From Haematobia irritans (taxonomy: Eukaryota; Arthropoda; Insecta; Diptera; Muscidae): a stretch of DNA of 64,000 bases. This document shows, piece after piece, positions 34,784 to 45,464 of the stretch. The stretch spans positions 107,920,615 to 107,984,614 of the forward strand of contig NC_134399.1 in NCBI RefSeq assembly GCF_050003625.1, given 5' to 3'. Each line of letters begins with the position of its first letter. The first letter of the stretch is position 1. The notes beneath the pieces were generated by a model that was not told the DNA's origin, did not search any database, and saw only the letters and a program-made list of their open reading frames with translations. The translations under genes were made by a program, and so were the position numbers.

Positions 34784-35394
34784 TAGAGGCCATTTTGATG
34801 GCTAATACTTTGTATCAAATGCCAAATAGATTAAGATCATGTCCTTGTAATAACTCTCCTCCGTTTTGGATATTAATTTCTTTACACAAATTTTGTGGGC
34901 TATGACACTAGCTTAACACTTCATTGCAAATTAAAATGCAAAGTCAAACGCCTGCTATGGCTTAAAATTCGACTCAATTGATGCATGAATAATAGCCATT
35001 CTCTTTGGCAACCAAGGGGCATTATTTTCATTGTAGTCAAGTTTTTCGATCCCATCTAACCGAGTTCTATTACCCTTGACTAACGCATTGAGTTGCCAAC
35101 AGTGCAGTGCCACTAAATATCCAAGTTCTTCAGTCACACACAAAGCTAGTCAGTCGAACAATGTTCATGTTGCCAAGACGGATTCATCGAACTGTCAATA
35201 AAAATATATTCAAGTTAATTCTAATAATAATGCAACAATGTAATTGAAACACGCGACTTAATGCTTGTAGTTGGTATTACACTGAAAACAAAAAGTAAAC
35301 TGTAAATATTGAGCTAAAGGTGTAAAATATTAATAAATAATTTTCAAAGTACAAATTGTACCAGAAATATAAAAAAAGGAGAGACATAGAAAAA
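34784..35394. other. Unique sequence, no gene identified
   Basis: Less AT-rich between about 34940 and 35200, with GCCATTCTCTTTGGCAACC and CACACACAAAGCTAGTCAGT. A 62-codon minus-strand frame has no known motif. It could be part of a host exon or promoter but nothing decides this. Confidence 0.35.
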
Positions 35395-35785
35395 TTTAAT
35401 ATTTATAGAAAAATTTGCTAACAGTTCGTTTCTATAGAAAATTTTCTTTTCTAAAGAAAATTTCGTCAATATTTATTTCTATAACAAATTTTGTCAACTT
35501 TTTATTTCTATAGAAAATTTTGCCAAATTTTATTTCTATAGAAAATTTTGTCAAAATTTTATTTCTATAGAAAATTTTGTCAAAATTTTATTTCTATAGA
35601 AAATTTTGCCAAAATTTTATTTCTCTAAAAAATGTTGGCAACATTTTATTTCTATAGAATATGTTGTAAAAATTTTATTTCTATAGAAAATTTTGCAAAC
35701 ATTTTGTTCCTTTAGAAAATTTTGTCAAAATTTTATTTCTATAGAAATAAAATGATGAAAAAATTTTCGGTTCTACAGAATTTTT
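35395..35785 (+). repeat. 29-bp tandem array, small
   Basis: About 12 degenerate forward units, no clear terminal boundary at either side. It abuts the tail of a family I fragment. Confidence 0.82.
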
Positions 35786-35794
35786 ATACCCTTC

Positions 35795-36033
35795 AACACT
35801 ACTGTGGTACTGGGTATAAGAAGTTTGTGCAATTGTATGTAACGCCAAGAAGCAAAAGTCTGAGACCCATCGTTTAGTATACCGATCGTCTTAGAATTAA
35901 ATTGTGAGTCGATTTTTTTGTGCACAAAGTACAGGTCGCAGTTTAAGTCCGATTGTCCTCAAATTTGGCATAGGGTCGTTTTTTGGAACAAAGACAATCG
36001 CTATTGATTTTGGAAAAAATCGGTTCAGATATA
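35795..36033 (-). mobile_element. Family I tail fragment, copy I-6, cut by mariner
   Basis: Contains ACCCTTCAACACTACTGTGG, GGGTATAAGAAGTTTGTGC and TGTACTTTGTGCACAAAAAA (complement), and ends GAAAAAATCGGTTCAGATA, where the mariner TIR begins at a TA. Matches 6957-7275 of I-1. Confidence 0.68.
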
Positions 36034-36078
36034 CGAGGGCGGTTCGGAAACTTATTAGCCTATCAATGAAAGAGAATA

Positions 36079-37012
36079 AAGGGTGATTCTTTTGAGGTTA
36101 GGATTTTCATGCATTAGTATTTGACAGATCACGTGGGATTTCAGACATGGTGTCAAAGAGAAAGATGCTCAGTATGCTTTGACATTTCATCATGAATAGA
36201 CTTACTAACGAGCCACAACGTCGAATTTTCAGTGAATGGGCCCTAGAAAAGTTGGCAGAAAATCCGCTTTTTTATCGACAAATTTTGTTCAGCGATGAGG
36301 CTCATTTCTGGTTGAATGGCTACGTAAATAAGCAAAATTGCCGCATTTGGAGTGAAGAGCAACCAGAAGCCGTTCAAGAACTGCCCATGCATCCCGAAAA
36401 ATGCACTGTTTGGTGTGGTTTGTACGCTGGTGGAATCATTGGACCGTATTTTTTCAAAGATGCTGTTGGACGCAACGTTACGGTGAATGGCGATCGCTAT
36501 CGTTCGATGCTAACAAACTTTTTGTTGCCAAAAATGGAAGAACTGAACTTGGTTGACATGTGGTTTCAACAAGATGGCGCTACATGCCACACAGCTCGCG
36601 ATTCTATGGCCATTTTGAGGGAAAACTTCGGAGAACAATTCATCTCAAGTAATGGACCGGTAAGTTGGCCACCAAGATCATGCGATTTGACGCCTTTAGA
36701 CTATTTTTTGTGGGGCTACGTCAAGTCTAAAGTCTACAGAAATAAGCCAGCAACTATTCCAGCTTTGGAAGACAACATTTCCGAAGAAATTCGGGCTATT
36801 CCGGCCGAAATGCTCGAAAAAGTTGCCCAAAATTGGACTTTCCGAATGGACCACCTAAGACGCAGCCGCGGTCAACATTTAAATGAAATTATCTTCAAAA
36901 AGTAAATGTCATGGACCAATCTAACGTTTCAAATAAAGAACCGATGAGATTTTGCAAATTTTATGCGTTTTTTTTTAAAAAAAAGTTATCAAGCTCTTAA
37001 CAAATCACCCTT
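36079..37012 (+). mobile_element. Tc1/mariner element, DD41D type, internally deleted
   Basis: TIR core AAGGGTGATT at the left and AATCACCCTT at the right, with TA duplicated at 36077-36078 and 37013-37014. Removing it restores continuous mariner UTR (GAGAA-TA-GTTAG). At 934 bp it is about 300 bp shorter than an autonomous element, the loss falling in the transposase N-terminus. It is the youngest-looking transposon in the window. Confidence 0.88.
36192..36905 (+). CDS. DD41D transposase, catalytic domain only (in-frame N-terminal deletion)
   Basis: An open frame of 237 codons without lesions. After MNRLTNE it passes directly into PQRRIFSEWALEKL. The catalytic motifs are FSDEAHFWLNGYVNK (first Asp), FQQDGATCHTARDSM (second Asp) and RSCDLTPLDYFLWGYVK (third Asp). 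There are 41 residues between the second and third Asp, which defines the DD41D group (rosa-like). The C-terminus RMDHLRRSRGQHLNEIIFKK is typical. Relatives of about 340 residues carry roughly 100 residues of helix-turn-helix DNA-binding sequence between the start and this point; here that segment is gone but the frame is kept. The protein could fold as a catalytic core but should not bind its own TIRs specifically. Confidence 0.88.
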   Translation: MNRLTNEPQRRIFSEWALEKLAENPLFYRQILFSDEAHFWLNGYVNKQNCRIWSEEQPEAVQELPMHPEKCTVWCGLYAGGIIGPYFFKDAVGRNVTVNGDRYRSMLTNFLLPKMEELNLVDMWFQQDGATCHTARDSMAILRENFGEQFISSNGPVSWPPRSCDLTPLDYFLWGYVKSKVYRNKPATIPALEDNISEEIRAIPAEMLEKVAQNWTFRMDHLRRSRGQHLNEIIFKK

Positions 37013-37035
37013 TAGTTAGTTTTTCAAAAATATTT

Positions 37036-37605
37036 TTATTTTTCAATATAATCTCCTGAAACTTCAGTACACTTAGTCCACCGCTTTTCTAGCAATTTTA
37101 TCCCTTGATTAAAATAGTTTTCCTCAAGGTTTTCAAAATAGTGGTTTACAACTGTAATCGCATCTTCATTTGAGGTTAAACGCTTGCCAGCAAGGAATTT
37201 TTTTAGATTTGGGAACAAGTAAAAGTCACCGGAAGCTAAATGAGGAGAATAAGGTGGGTGGTCAAGCAACTCGTACTTTAATTCGTTGATTTTAGCCATT
37301 GTTAAAACACTCTTGTGCGCTGGTGCGTTGTCTTGATGAAAAATTATTTTTTTGTGTTGTAAGCCAGGACATTTTTCTCGAATTTGTACATTTAATTGAT
37401 CCAAAAGGTTACAATAGTACTCTGAATTTATTGTTTTACCCTTTTGCAGATAGTCAATCAATAAAATACCTTTGAAGTCCCAAAAAACCGTTGCCATAAC
37501 CTTACCAGGCGATTGAATTGTTTTTGCCTTCTTTGGGGCACTTCCTCCAGCTTCAGTCCATTGTTTGGATTGTTCTTTTGTCTCTAGAGTATAGTGGTGG
37601 ACGCA
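37036..37605 (-). pseudogene. mariner transposase, C-terminal half (DD34D)
   Basis: Reads, on the minus strand, from VHHYTLETKEQSKQWTEAG through GKVMATVFWDFKGILLIDYL, IFHQDNAPAHKS (second catalytic Asp) and LLDHPPYSPHLASGDFYLFP (third Asp) to GDYIEK and a stop. 34 residues separate the second and third Asp. This 190-codon stretch is free of stops. The N-terminal DNA-binding region and the first catalytic Asp are lost: the residues before VHHYT read EKC, where a D-E-T/M-W type motif is expected, and a pogo-like MITE breaks the frame just upstream. Translation upstream of 37605 is MITE sequence. Confidence 0.85.
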
Positions 37606-37616
37606 TTTCTCTAATA

Positions 37617-37988
37617 CAGTAATCCCTCGATTTACGTCGTGATTGGTTCCGGAATTTGACGACGTTTGTCGAAACGTCGTAAACCGAATTAACAATTGCT
37701 CTTACTTACTCCTAAGTCCACTTATGTATGTATGAGCGTGTACATAATAAAAAACTTCAAAAATAAAGGTAATTCAGTAATTTCGGTAAGAATTTCAGAA
37801 AAAAAATGTTTCGATGTCATCATCGTTGATACATATTTTACGTATGGAAGGCGTTTCTGATAAAGTTGGCAAACAAATCGACGACGTAAATCGAATTGCG
37901 ACGTAAATCGAAGTTTAATGGAACAAAAAATTTGACGACGTAAATCGAAACAACGTAAACCGAGACGACGTAAATCGAGGGATTACTG
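37617..37988. mobile_element. pogo/Tigger-like MITE
   Basis: 372 bp with a 24-bp perfect inverted repeat starting CAGTAATCCCTCGATTTACG (37617-37640, 37965-37988) and TA on both sides. CAGT-start TIRs and TA targets are typical of pogo/Tigger elements. The right half carries five CGACGTAAATCG/CAACGTAAACCG-type 12-mers (about 37880-37976), likely subterminal transposase sites. No coding. Confidence 0.82.
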
Positions 37989-38040
37989 TATAAAGTTTTT
38001 TTCCTTGTCCAAAAGTCGATAAACTTTTCAATGAAGTCGT

Positions 38041-38411
38041 ATTATCCTTATAATTCAGTGATTTTACTTAAAAATGGGTATCATAACATGAAAGAAAAAA
38101 CGTTAGGGCTAAGGTCAACTTGACTTTAATAATTCAGAAAAATTCTTTAAATTTAATGAAATTGTCTTTAAATTTTTTGTCGTTTTGCATCTTGAATACA
38201 AAGCAAAAAATCGTTCAAATATAGGACATGTTTTTCAACACTTCATTATAAAGACGCTTTTTACTTGAAACATAGCATAATTACTACTGGAAGTCGAGTC
38301 TTAATTTTGAAAATAAAGTTGTCGTTAACTAGTTTTTAAAGGACTTTGATAAAATATGAAGAAAAAAGCTGAAAAAGCGAAAAATTAAAATTTGCTTCCT
38401 AGAAGCAAATA
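38041..38411. other. AT-rich sequence, nothing recognised
   Basis: No open frame with motifs and no repeat match found in the window. Confidence 0.45.
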
Positions 38412-38550
38412 CACAAAACCCAAATTTAAAAGAGAATTGTGTCTTAAAAGTATCCTTATTTGTATTCTCCGGTTCTTTGGCTCGGAATTAATACCAAAAT
38501 TTTTAAAGTAAAGACAAAATCTTTGGAACCGGGCATGTTTTTTTTCAGTG
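38412..38550 (+). mobile_element. M4 MITE, uninterrupted copy
   Basis: 139 bp between TA dinucleotides; starts CACAAAACCCAAATT and ends GGGCATGTTTTTTTTCAGTG. Shares GAGAATTGTGTCTTAAAAG, CTCGGAATTAATACC and AATCTTTGGAACC with the split copy at 31218-33722, serving as its empty-site reference. Confidence 0.68.
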
Positions 38551-38624
38551 TACGTTTAATAGTATCGGTAAGTGTGTCAAATTTGGTTGAAATCGGTTCA
38601 GATTTAGATGTGTCAATATAAGTG

Positions 38625-40650
38625 GGCGTACATCGTTATTACTTTGCGTATCTTATATACCTCCTAATAGTCCATATTTAATTTATGATGCTCATATTCG
38701 CAATGTATTAGATTTAGTTTCATCGTATGAGTATAGTGAAGTTGCTGTATTTGGTGATTTTAACTTAAGTAATATAGTTTGGTCAGAGATCGCTGATAGC
38801 AGATTTATGTATGCAACAAATGTTAATTCAGACTTTGAAATCAACTTAATTGATGGGTTTTTAGATATTGACTTGGGTCAAATTAATTATTTTCATAATT
38901 TGTTAAATCGTATTTTGGATCTGATATTCATTAGTGACAATATTAAATTTATTATAAGCATAGCTCAAAATCCATTTTCTGTTCCTACTGTACATCACAT
39001 TGCTTTAGAAATTGAATTTGAATTTTTGAAGTATCCGGAAAGAGACAGTTGTCAACAACGTTACTTTGATTTTAGTAATTGTGATTTTTCGGTTCTTAAT
39101 TGTACTATTGAACGTACAAACTGGATAGATATTTTTTCTGATCTTTCAGTTGATTATTGTTTTTCTTCATTCACGAATATTATTAATTGTCTTGTAAATT
39201 TCTACGTACGTACTTCTAGAACAAAAACCCATAAATTACCTTGGTATACTCCTGGGTTAAAGAAAATAAAAAATTTAAGAAATAAATTTTATAAGTTATA
39301 TAAATCCACAAATGATGATGCCTTTAGAGATCGTTACACCCATTATTCTCGTGAATTTACATTTCTAAGTAAATTCTTGTACAAACAGTATTTGCTTGAT
39401 TTCAGTGATAGGATTTTGAATAATTCAAATGCTTTTTGGGATTTTGTGAAATCCCTTAAATCATCTAGAGATTATCCGAGCGTTATGTATTTCAATAATA
39501 AATCTGGTAGTTCGACAAATGAAATTGTTAATTTATTTAGTGACTATTTTAAATCCAATTTTGATGAAATTGGAAATGTGAATCATGAGAAGTATTTAGA
39601 TCTGGTTCAACCGTGTGTTGACATCGGATTATTGCAATTGGAATCGAATGACGTTTACGATGCTATTATGAAGTTGAAGGTGTCATATAAAATTGATGCA
39701 GATGGATTTTCATCTTTTCTTTTGAAGAGTGTAGCTTCCACGGTATGCGTTCCTTTAAGTAAAGTATTTAATAAATCTTTAGTTAATGGAATATACATTA
39801 GTAAGTGGAAGAAATCTTACGTAACGCCTGTTTTTAAATCAGGTGATAAGACTAATATTTGCCAAATATTTCTAAAATTTTTGAGCATGCAATTTACCGA
39901 AAAATATTCGCAAGTGTGAAGCCTTTTCTATCCGATTGTCAACATGGTTTTATTAGTGGCCGCTCGACGACAACTAATCTATTAACTTTTACAAACTTTT
40001 GTATTTCCAGTTTCGAGAGAGGTGATCAAATTGATACTATTTATCTTGATTTTTCTAAAGCTTTTGATAACATTGTTTGTTAATATCTAAACTTGATAAA
40101 ATGGGTTTCCATTCTCAAACTTTGAGGTGGATGAAATCTTATTTAAGTCACAGAGTGTTTATGGTTCAAATAGATGGGGTTTGTTCTAGGCCTTATATAG
40201 GTACTTCTGGGGTTCCACAAGGAAGTGTTTTGGGCCCACTCCTTTTTAACATTTTTATGAATGACATTTCCAGATGCATTTCTTACTCCAGATGTCTACT
40301 ATATGCGGATTATATTAAGATTTATAAAAATGTTAATAATTTGTTAGATGGTATAAAATTGCAAAAGGATATTACTTCTGTAGTTAATTGGTGTGACTGG
40401 AATTGTCATTAAACATTGACAAGTGTCGTTATATGTGCTTTGTTAGGAGACATTTCCCAATTTTTATCGAATTTTATGTGAGGGATAAGCGATTAATGCA
40501 AGTTCAGGAGATTATAGATTTGGGAGTATTATTTGATTCTAAACTTTGCTTTAAGTCTCATATTGATTATGTTTTACCTCAAGCGTACAAAGCTTTGGCA
40601 TTTATTAAACGACATTCATCTCAGTTCCTTGACCCTTATGTGCGTAAAAC
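38625..40650 (+). pseudogene. LINE ORF2: endonuclease end and reverse transcriptase, broken
   Basis: The endonuclease nicks target DNA and the reverse transcriptase copies the element RNA there. Endonuclease motifs: YIPPNSPYL, AVFGDFNLSNIVW, LDLIFISDNI and TVHHIALEIEF (SDH-type motif degraded). RT motifs follow: WKKSYVTPVFKSGDKTNI, QHGFISGRSTTTNLL, TIYLDFSKAFDN, GVPQGSVLGPLLFNIFMNDI and LLYADYIKIY. The last should be YADD; the second Asp is Tyr, which would kill the enzyme. A deletion near 39858 removes the segment between GDKTNI and PNISKIFEHAIYRK and shifts frame; further frame breaks lie near 40080 and 40410. The frame resumes at 44253 beyond the hAT. Confidence 0.88.
40643..40650. repeat. 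Left 8-bp target-site duplication of the hAT
   Basis: CGTAAAAC here and at 44245-44252, exactly flanking the hAT element. In LINE ORF2 it encodes part of RKT, so the duplication reads through the same coding position on both sides. Confidence 0.9.
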
Positions 40651-40799
40651 CAGGGCTGTGGAGTCGAGCCAATTTTGCTCGACTCCGACTCCGACTCCGA
40701 CTCCAGCATTTTTCATTAGCTCGACTCCGACTCCGACTCCGGAGTCGACTCCGGGTAATATAACTAAATCTCATTTTAGTACCACTAATTTGTAGTTCT

Positions 40800-41344
40800 A
40801 TTGAGGGGATATATATGGGGTATATATATGGATCGATATAAAGTATCGTATTTATTTATGTGTGCACGAAAGGTCTTAATTTCGCATTTATACCAATTAA
40901 ACTCTTTATTTCAAATTTAGGGCAATGTTTAATAAATAAAATAATGATATAAATACCCATCATAATATGAGAAGATACCGACAGTATATGTATTTGTGGA
41001 CGAAAATTATTATAAAGGGTTATATTCCCATATGCATGAATTTGAATCTGAATCGATTTAGACAAAATTGTATATACTTCTAGAAAATCTCTGTACCTAA
41101 AATTTAAATCTAACGTTATGGGACGTAACACAATTATAGCAAAAAATAAAAATGCAAAGAAAGTCTAAATTCGGGCGGGCCGATTGTAACATACTCTGCA
41201 CAACTTTGTATTTAGATCAACATTTTGATAAAATCTGAAATTAGACTTCTACAAAATCTCGTGCAATATTTGGGAAACATTCATAATTTTTTATATAGCA
41301 AAATTTGAGTCACTTTTACCAGTTTTCGACTTAGCAGTGAGTAT
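40800..41344 (+). repeat. Old, degenerate family I-like fragments
   Basis: AAAGTCTAAATTCGGGCGGG near 41159 is a decayed family I head, and upstream sequence (40856-41131) translates on the minus strand to a peptide resembling that from the heads of I-5 (DLNF..DF.EVY.ILS). Divergence is much higher than among the other family I copies. Confidence 0.5.
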
Positions 41345-43855
41345 CAGTAAGAAACAAATTTGAGAAAATTTGCTACATAAATAAAATTTTGACAAATTGT
41401 TTTATAGAAATAAAATTTTGAAAAAAGATATAAATAGAAATTTTGGAAAAATTTTGTAGTAAATAAAAGTTTGCAAAATTTTCTATAGAAACAAAATTTG
41501 AACTAAATTCTCTATATAAATAAATGTTTGAGAAAATTTTCTATATAAATAAATTTTTACCAAATTTTCTATAAAAAGACTATAGTAAACAAATTTTGAC
41601 AAAATTTTCTATAGAAATAAAATTTTGAAAAAAATATCAATAGAAATTTTTGGAAAATTTTTTGTGTAGTAAATAAAATTTTGCAAAATTTTCTAAAGAA
41701 ATAAAATGCTGCAAAATTTTCTATAGAAAGAAAATTTAGACTACATTTTCTATAAAAATAAAATGTTGACTAAATTTTCTATCGACATAAAATGTTGTAT
41801 AAATTTTGTATAAAAAAATCTATAGTAACAAAATTTTGGCACAATTTTCTATGGAAAAAAATTTGAAAAAATTATTAATAGAAATTTTGGAAAATTTTTT
41901 GTGTAAATAAAATTTTGCACAATTTTCTATAGAAGCAAAATTTTGGCTAAATTTTCTATAGAAATACATTTTTGACAAAATTTTCTACATAAAAATATTT
42001 TTATACCCACCACCATAGAATGGTGACAGGGGTATAATAAGTTTGCATGTCGAAGATGAGCTAGATCGGTCCAGGTTTTGATATAGCTCCCATATCAACC
42101 GATCGCCCGATTTGGGGTCTTGGGCTTATAAAAACCGTAGTTTTTATCCAATTTGCCAGAAATTGGAAACCTAGAGGTATTCTAGGGCTATAAGGAGGAG
42201 TGCTGAAAATGGTGATTATCGGACCATGTTTTAATATAGCTCCCATATAGACAGAACTCCCGAATTTATTTCTTGAGCTTCTAGAATCCGTAGTTTTTAT
42301 CCAATTTGACTGAAGTTGGAAATCTAGAGGTATTATAGGACCATTACAAGGCGTGCCGAAGATGGTCACTATCGGACTTATCGGAAGTTTTGATATAGCC
42401 CCCTTTTAGACCGATGTTACGAGTTTACTTCTTGGACTTCTACAATCCGTAGTTTTTATCCAATTTGCCTGAAATTTGAAATCTGGAGGTATTCTAGGAC
42501 CATTAAGAGGTGTGCCGAATATATTGTGTATCGGTCCAGTTTTTTATATAGTCCCCTTATAAACCGGCCCTCCGTTTTGGGGTCTATATTCTAGAACTAC
42601 AATAGATGTGCTGAATACTGTACGTATCCTTCCATGTTTTTGGCGTAGCCCCATTAGTCCGATTGACCAAAATAGACCCAAAAAATTATTGAAGTTGGTC
42701 CGATGGTCAGACCAAATGGAATTTTTCTGCAGAAATAACATTTGGACAAAAATTTCTATAGAAATAAAATTTTAACAAAATTTTCATAGAAATAAAATTT
42801 TAACAAATTTTTCATAGAAATAAAATTTTAACAAAATTTTGTATAGAAATAAGCTTCTTAAAAAATTTTGGGATACAATATTATGCAAAAATTTTGTACA
42901 AATTTCTGCTAAACATGTAATAGAAATAAAATTTTGGCTAAATTTTTTACAGAAATTAAATTTTGGCTAAATTTTCAATAGAATTAAACTTTGGCTACAT
43001 TTTCTATAGAAATTAAATTTTGGCTAAAATGAAATCTATTGAAATAAAATTTGGACCAAATTTTCTATAGAAATAAAACATGGACAAAATTTTCGATAGA
43101 AATAGAATGAGGTCAACATTTTATATAGAAATAAAATTTTGAAAAAATTTTCTTTCGAAGAAAAATTTTAGAAAAATTGTAACTTTTAAATTATTTTAAT
43201 TTAAATTAGAAAACTGGTCCCCTGGTACGAATTTTGGAAAAATTTGGTCCAAAATAAAAATTCGTTGTTGCAACGCTGGTAAGGCCTCCATATAGACCGA
43301 TTTCAGATATTGAGGGTACAGAAGGTGCATTTACCATAAATGTAAATTTGCCAGATATTACTTCTCGTAATCATAAAACAGTTGGTGTACTATAGATTTT
43401 AGATTTCAAATCAAGGTATTTTTTCTTAATTTTCTTGCACAATTACAGGATATGTTTATGATTCCTTTAAAACTCAAACAAAAATAGTTCTTATAAATCC
43501 GGAATCTGATAGGTAAAATCTTTGCATTTATGTTCGGGATGCGAACTGGTTAAACTGATCTGTCATCAAACCCCCATGAAATTTTCTAAGGAAATTAGTA
43601 TATTTGATTCATGGTGGTGGGTATTTATGATTTGGCCCGGACGAACATACTGCTGTATATACTTGTTTTATTTTTTATTTTCTATAGAAATAAATGTTGA
43701 CTTAATTTTCTATAGGAAAAAAATTTTCTATAGTAATAATATTTCGAATAATATTTTTATAGAAATTAAATTTTGACAAAACATTCCATATAAATACAAT
43801 AGTGACAAAATTTTCTATAAAAAACAGATTTGACAATTTTTTCTGTCATATGTGT
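41345..43855 (-). repeat. 29-bp array inside the hAT, interrupted by family III
   Basis: Degenerate reverse-orientation units at 41345-42000, 42725-43190 and 43675-43855. The first and third blocks flank the family III copy; the second lies within it. Units are more diverged than in other arrays, so this array is old. Confidence 0.75.
42001..43667 (-). mobile_element. Family III Helentron-like element, copy III-2, with array
   Basis: Tail TATACCCACCACCATAGAAT at the left; head TGGTGGTGGGTATTTATGAT and TGCTGTATATACTTG at the right. Three or four ~153-bp monomers (minus-strand phase YMGAILKHGPI) lie between 42060 and 42720. A 29-bp array at 42725-43190 then precedes the head. The GTCY block is missing. 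Confidence 0.7.
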
Positions 43856-44127
43856 GTAGTTATATAGCCTTAAAATAAAATTAAAAACAATAAATTCGAA
43901 TTATTGTTCGAATTATTTCAAATAAATTGATATGGGGATTAAAATGGATCGATCCAGCCCATTTGCTAGTCTAACATTCTAGGAAACATAAAATGATAGC
44001 CGTAATTGGAAGTTGATTTTTATTTCCAATCGTGGTGTACATTGATCGAATGCATAACGCATTGGAAACTAATTTGCGTAAAAACTTTTTTAGTTACAAA
44101 AATGTGAAGTGTTTTAAAAAATTTGGT

Positions 44128-44237
44128 TTAGCCGGAGTCGGAGTCGAGCAAAATTTTTACGACTCCGACTCCGACTCCGACTCCAGCCAAATCTTCAGAC
44201 TCCGACTCCAAGACTCCGACTCCGACTCCGACTCCAC
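44128..44237 (+). repeat. GACTCC hexamer repeats, right hAT subterminus
   Basis: Runs of GACTCC (with AAGACTCC variants) leading to the right TIR. They begin with the inverse motif GGAGTCGGAGTCG near 44134, so this end is itself partly palindromic. Left counterpart at 40675-40750. Confidence 0.85.
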
Positions 44238-44244
44238 AGCCCTG

Positions 44245-44727
44245 CGTAAAACATTATATATATCTTTTGTTCGCTCGAAACTGGAGTACGCTAATCTCGT
44301 TTGGAGACCTTCTTCTGTTTCCTTGGTAAACAGAGTTGAGAGGGTGCAACAAAAATTTATAAAGTTTGCCTTGTCTTCGTTGCATTTTGAACAGCCTATT
44401 CCTTCATATGATTCACGTTGTAAATTAATTAAACTTCGAACTTTACTAAGTCGTAGTAAATTGCAGTCTATTATGTTCTTATATAAAATTATTTGTGGAT
44501 TTTTTGATTGTTCTAATCTTTTAGAATTAATTTTCTTTAATGTGCCTCCAAGAAGGTTAAGAGCACGTGAGATTTTTTATATTCCTTTACGTAGGACTAA
44601 TTATGCTATGAATGAGCCATTATTGCGGTGTCTTCGAGAATTCAATTCAATATCTGAAATATATAATTTAGATTTCTCACACAGTGAAACTGAATTTAAG
44701 CATATTTTAGAAATAATTTATTATTAA
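44245..44727 (+). pseudogene. LINE ORF2 C-terminus, continuation beyond the hAT
   Basis: Continues the LINE frame after the duplicated CGTAAAAC. LYISFVRSKLEYANLVWRPS matches the conserved thumb region of Jockey/CR1-type ORF2, followed by RVQQKFIKFAL, PPRRLRAREIFYIPLRRTNY and a stop at 44725-44727. Free of lesions over 160 codons. A longer open frame starting at 44032 is hAT sequence reading through the TIR. Confidence 0.85.
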
Positions 44728-45134
44728 GCGGTAGTCTGTAAGGATTTATATCCATAGACTTAAATAAGTAAATAAATATAGCTCCCATATATATCTTTCG
44801 CCCGATTTACACTCATATGACCACGGGGGCCAAAGTTATACTCCCCGTTTCATACTTTAGACCCATTTTCAATGGGATTTTCTTCAAATTGACTGGATAG
44901 TAAATTTGATATTTAAGTGTGTCAAGTTTGATCTAATTTGGTTCCGATGTAGATAAAGCCTCCATATATTCGTTTTTCCGGTTTTTACAAATATGGCCAA
45001 AATTCTCACACTTTATACAACATTCTGTGATTATTTCTCCATATGTTATTCATATCCTACACACTGTAATGCCAGAATTTCCACAGAACGGTTGAGTGTT
45101 AAATAAGGCTCCAAGTCGCCCAACTTGCTCAAAT

Positions 45135-45464
45135 AGGTTAGGTTAGGTGGCAGTCCGATGTATCAGGCTCACTTAGACTATTCAGTCCATTGTGATACCA
45201 CAGTGGTAAACTTCTCTCTTATCACTGAGTGCTGACCGATTCCATGTTAAGCTCAATGACAAGGGACCTCGTTTTTTTGGGCCGAGTCCGAACGGCATTC
45301 CACATTACAGTGAAACCACTTAGAAACCCTCAGAAATGTCACCAGCATTACTTAGGTGGGATAATCCACCGCTGAAAAACTTTTTGGTGTTCGGTCGAAG
45401 AAGGAATCGAACCCACGACCTTGTGTATGCAAGGCAGGCATGCTACCATTGCACCACGGTGGAT
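45135..45464 (-). mobile_element. tRNA-derived SINE, second copy
   Basis: Minus-strand copy of 25369-25710: tail AGGTTAGGTTAGGTGG at the left, B box complement GGAATCGAACCCAC near 45403, A box complement at the right end. The body differs at scattered bases and the TATAAAAA stretch has become AAAAAAAC (minus strand). Target duplication not clear. Confidence 0.85.

Larger units (their letters stand above)
36034..38040 (-). mobile_element. mariner element (DD34D), 5' part missing, holding two insertions
   Basis: The 3' terminus (left side here) is CGAGGGCGGTTCGGAAAC after a TA, typical of irritans/mellifera-type mariners. The element is interrupted at TA sites by a DD41D transposon (36079-37012) and by a pogo-like MITE (37617-37988). 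No opposite TIR was found; sequence after 37990 is only weakly mariner-like, so the right limit is approximate. The transposase N-terminal half is not recognisable. Confidence 0.75.
40651..44244 (+). mobile_element. hAT element, non-autonomous, stuffed with later repeats
   Basis: TIR CAGGGCTGTGGAGTCG at both ends (16 bp perfect) and an 8-bp target duplication, the hAT hallmarks. Both subterminal regions are runs of the hexamer GACTCC (40675-40750; 44155-44237), probably transposase-binding repeats. No transposase frame is visible. The 3.3-kb interior is a degenerate family I element, 29-bp arrays and a family III element. Confidence 0.88.
38616..44775 (+). mobile_element. LINE (Jockey/CR1-like), 5'-truncated, split by a hAT
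   Basis: A non-LTR retrotransposon whose ORF2 runs from the middle of the endonuclease domain to the C-terminus, followed by a ~45-base 3' UTR ending AAATAAGTAAATAAATA. The hAT at 40651-44244 interrupts it with an 8-bp duplication. Without the hAT it is about 2.57 kb. 5' truncation is at about 38616. Confidence 0.85.

Noticed and set aside
37606..37695. N-terminus of the mariner transposase
   Set aside because: These codons are pogo-like MITE sequence reading into the mariner frame.
40403..40795. 130-codon gene ending in a TPTPTP-rich tail
   Set aside because: LINE ORF2 reading into GACTCC repeats of the hAT.
40651..44244. hAT transposase gene
   Set aside because: No frame with hAT dimerisation or DDE motifs; the interior is other repeats.
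44032..44727. Single 231-codon gene
   Set aside because: The first 71 codons are hAT end (GACTCC repeats read as D-S-D-S); the remainder is LINE ORF2. The join is the hAT terminus.
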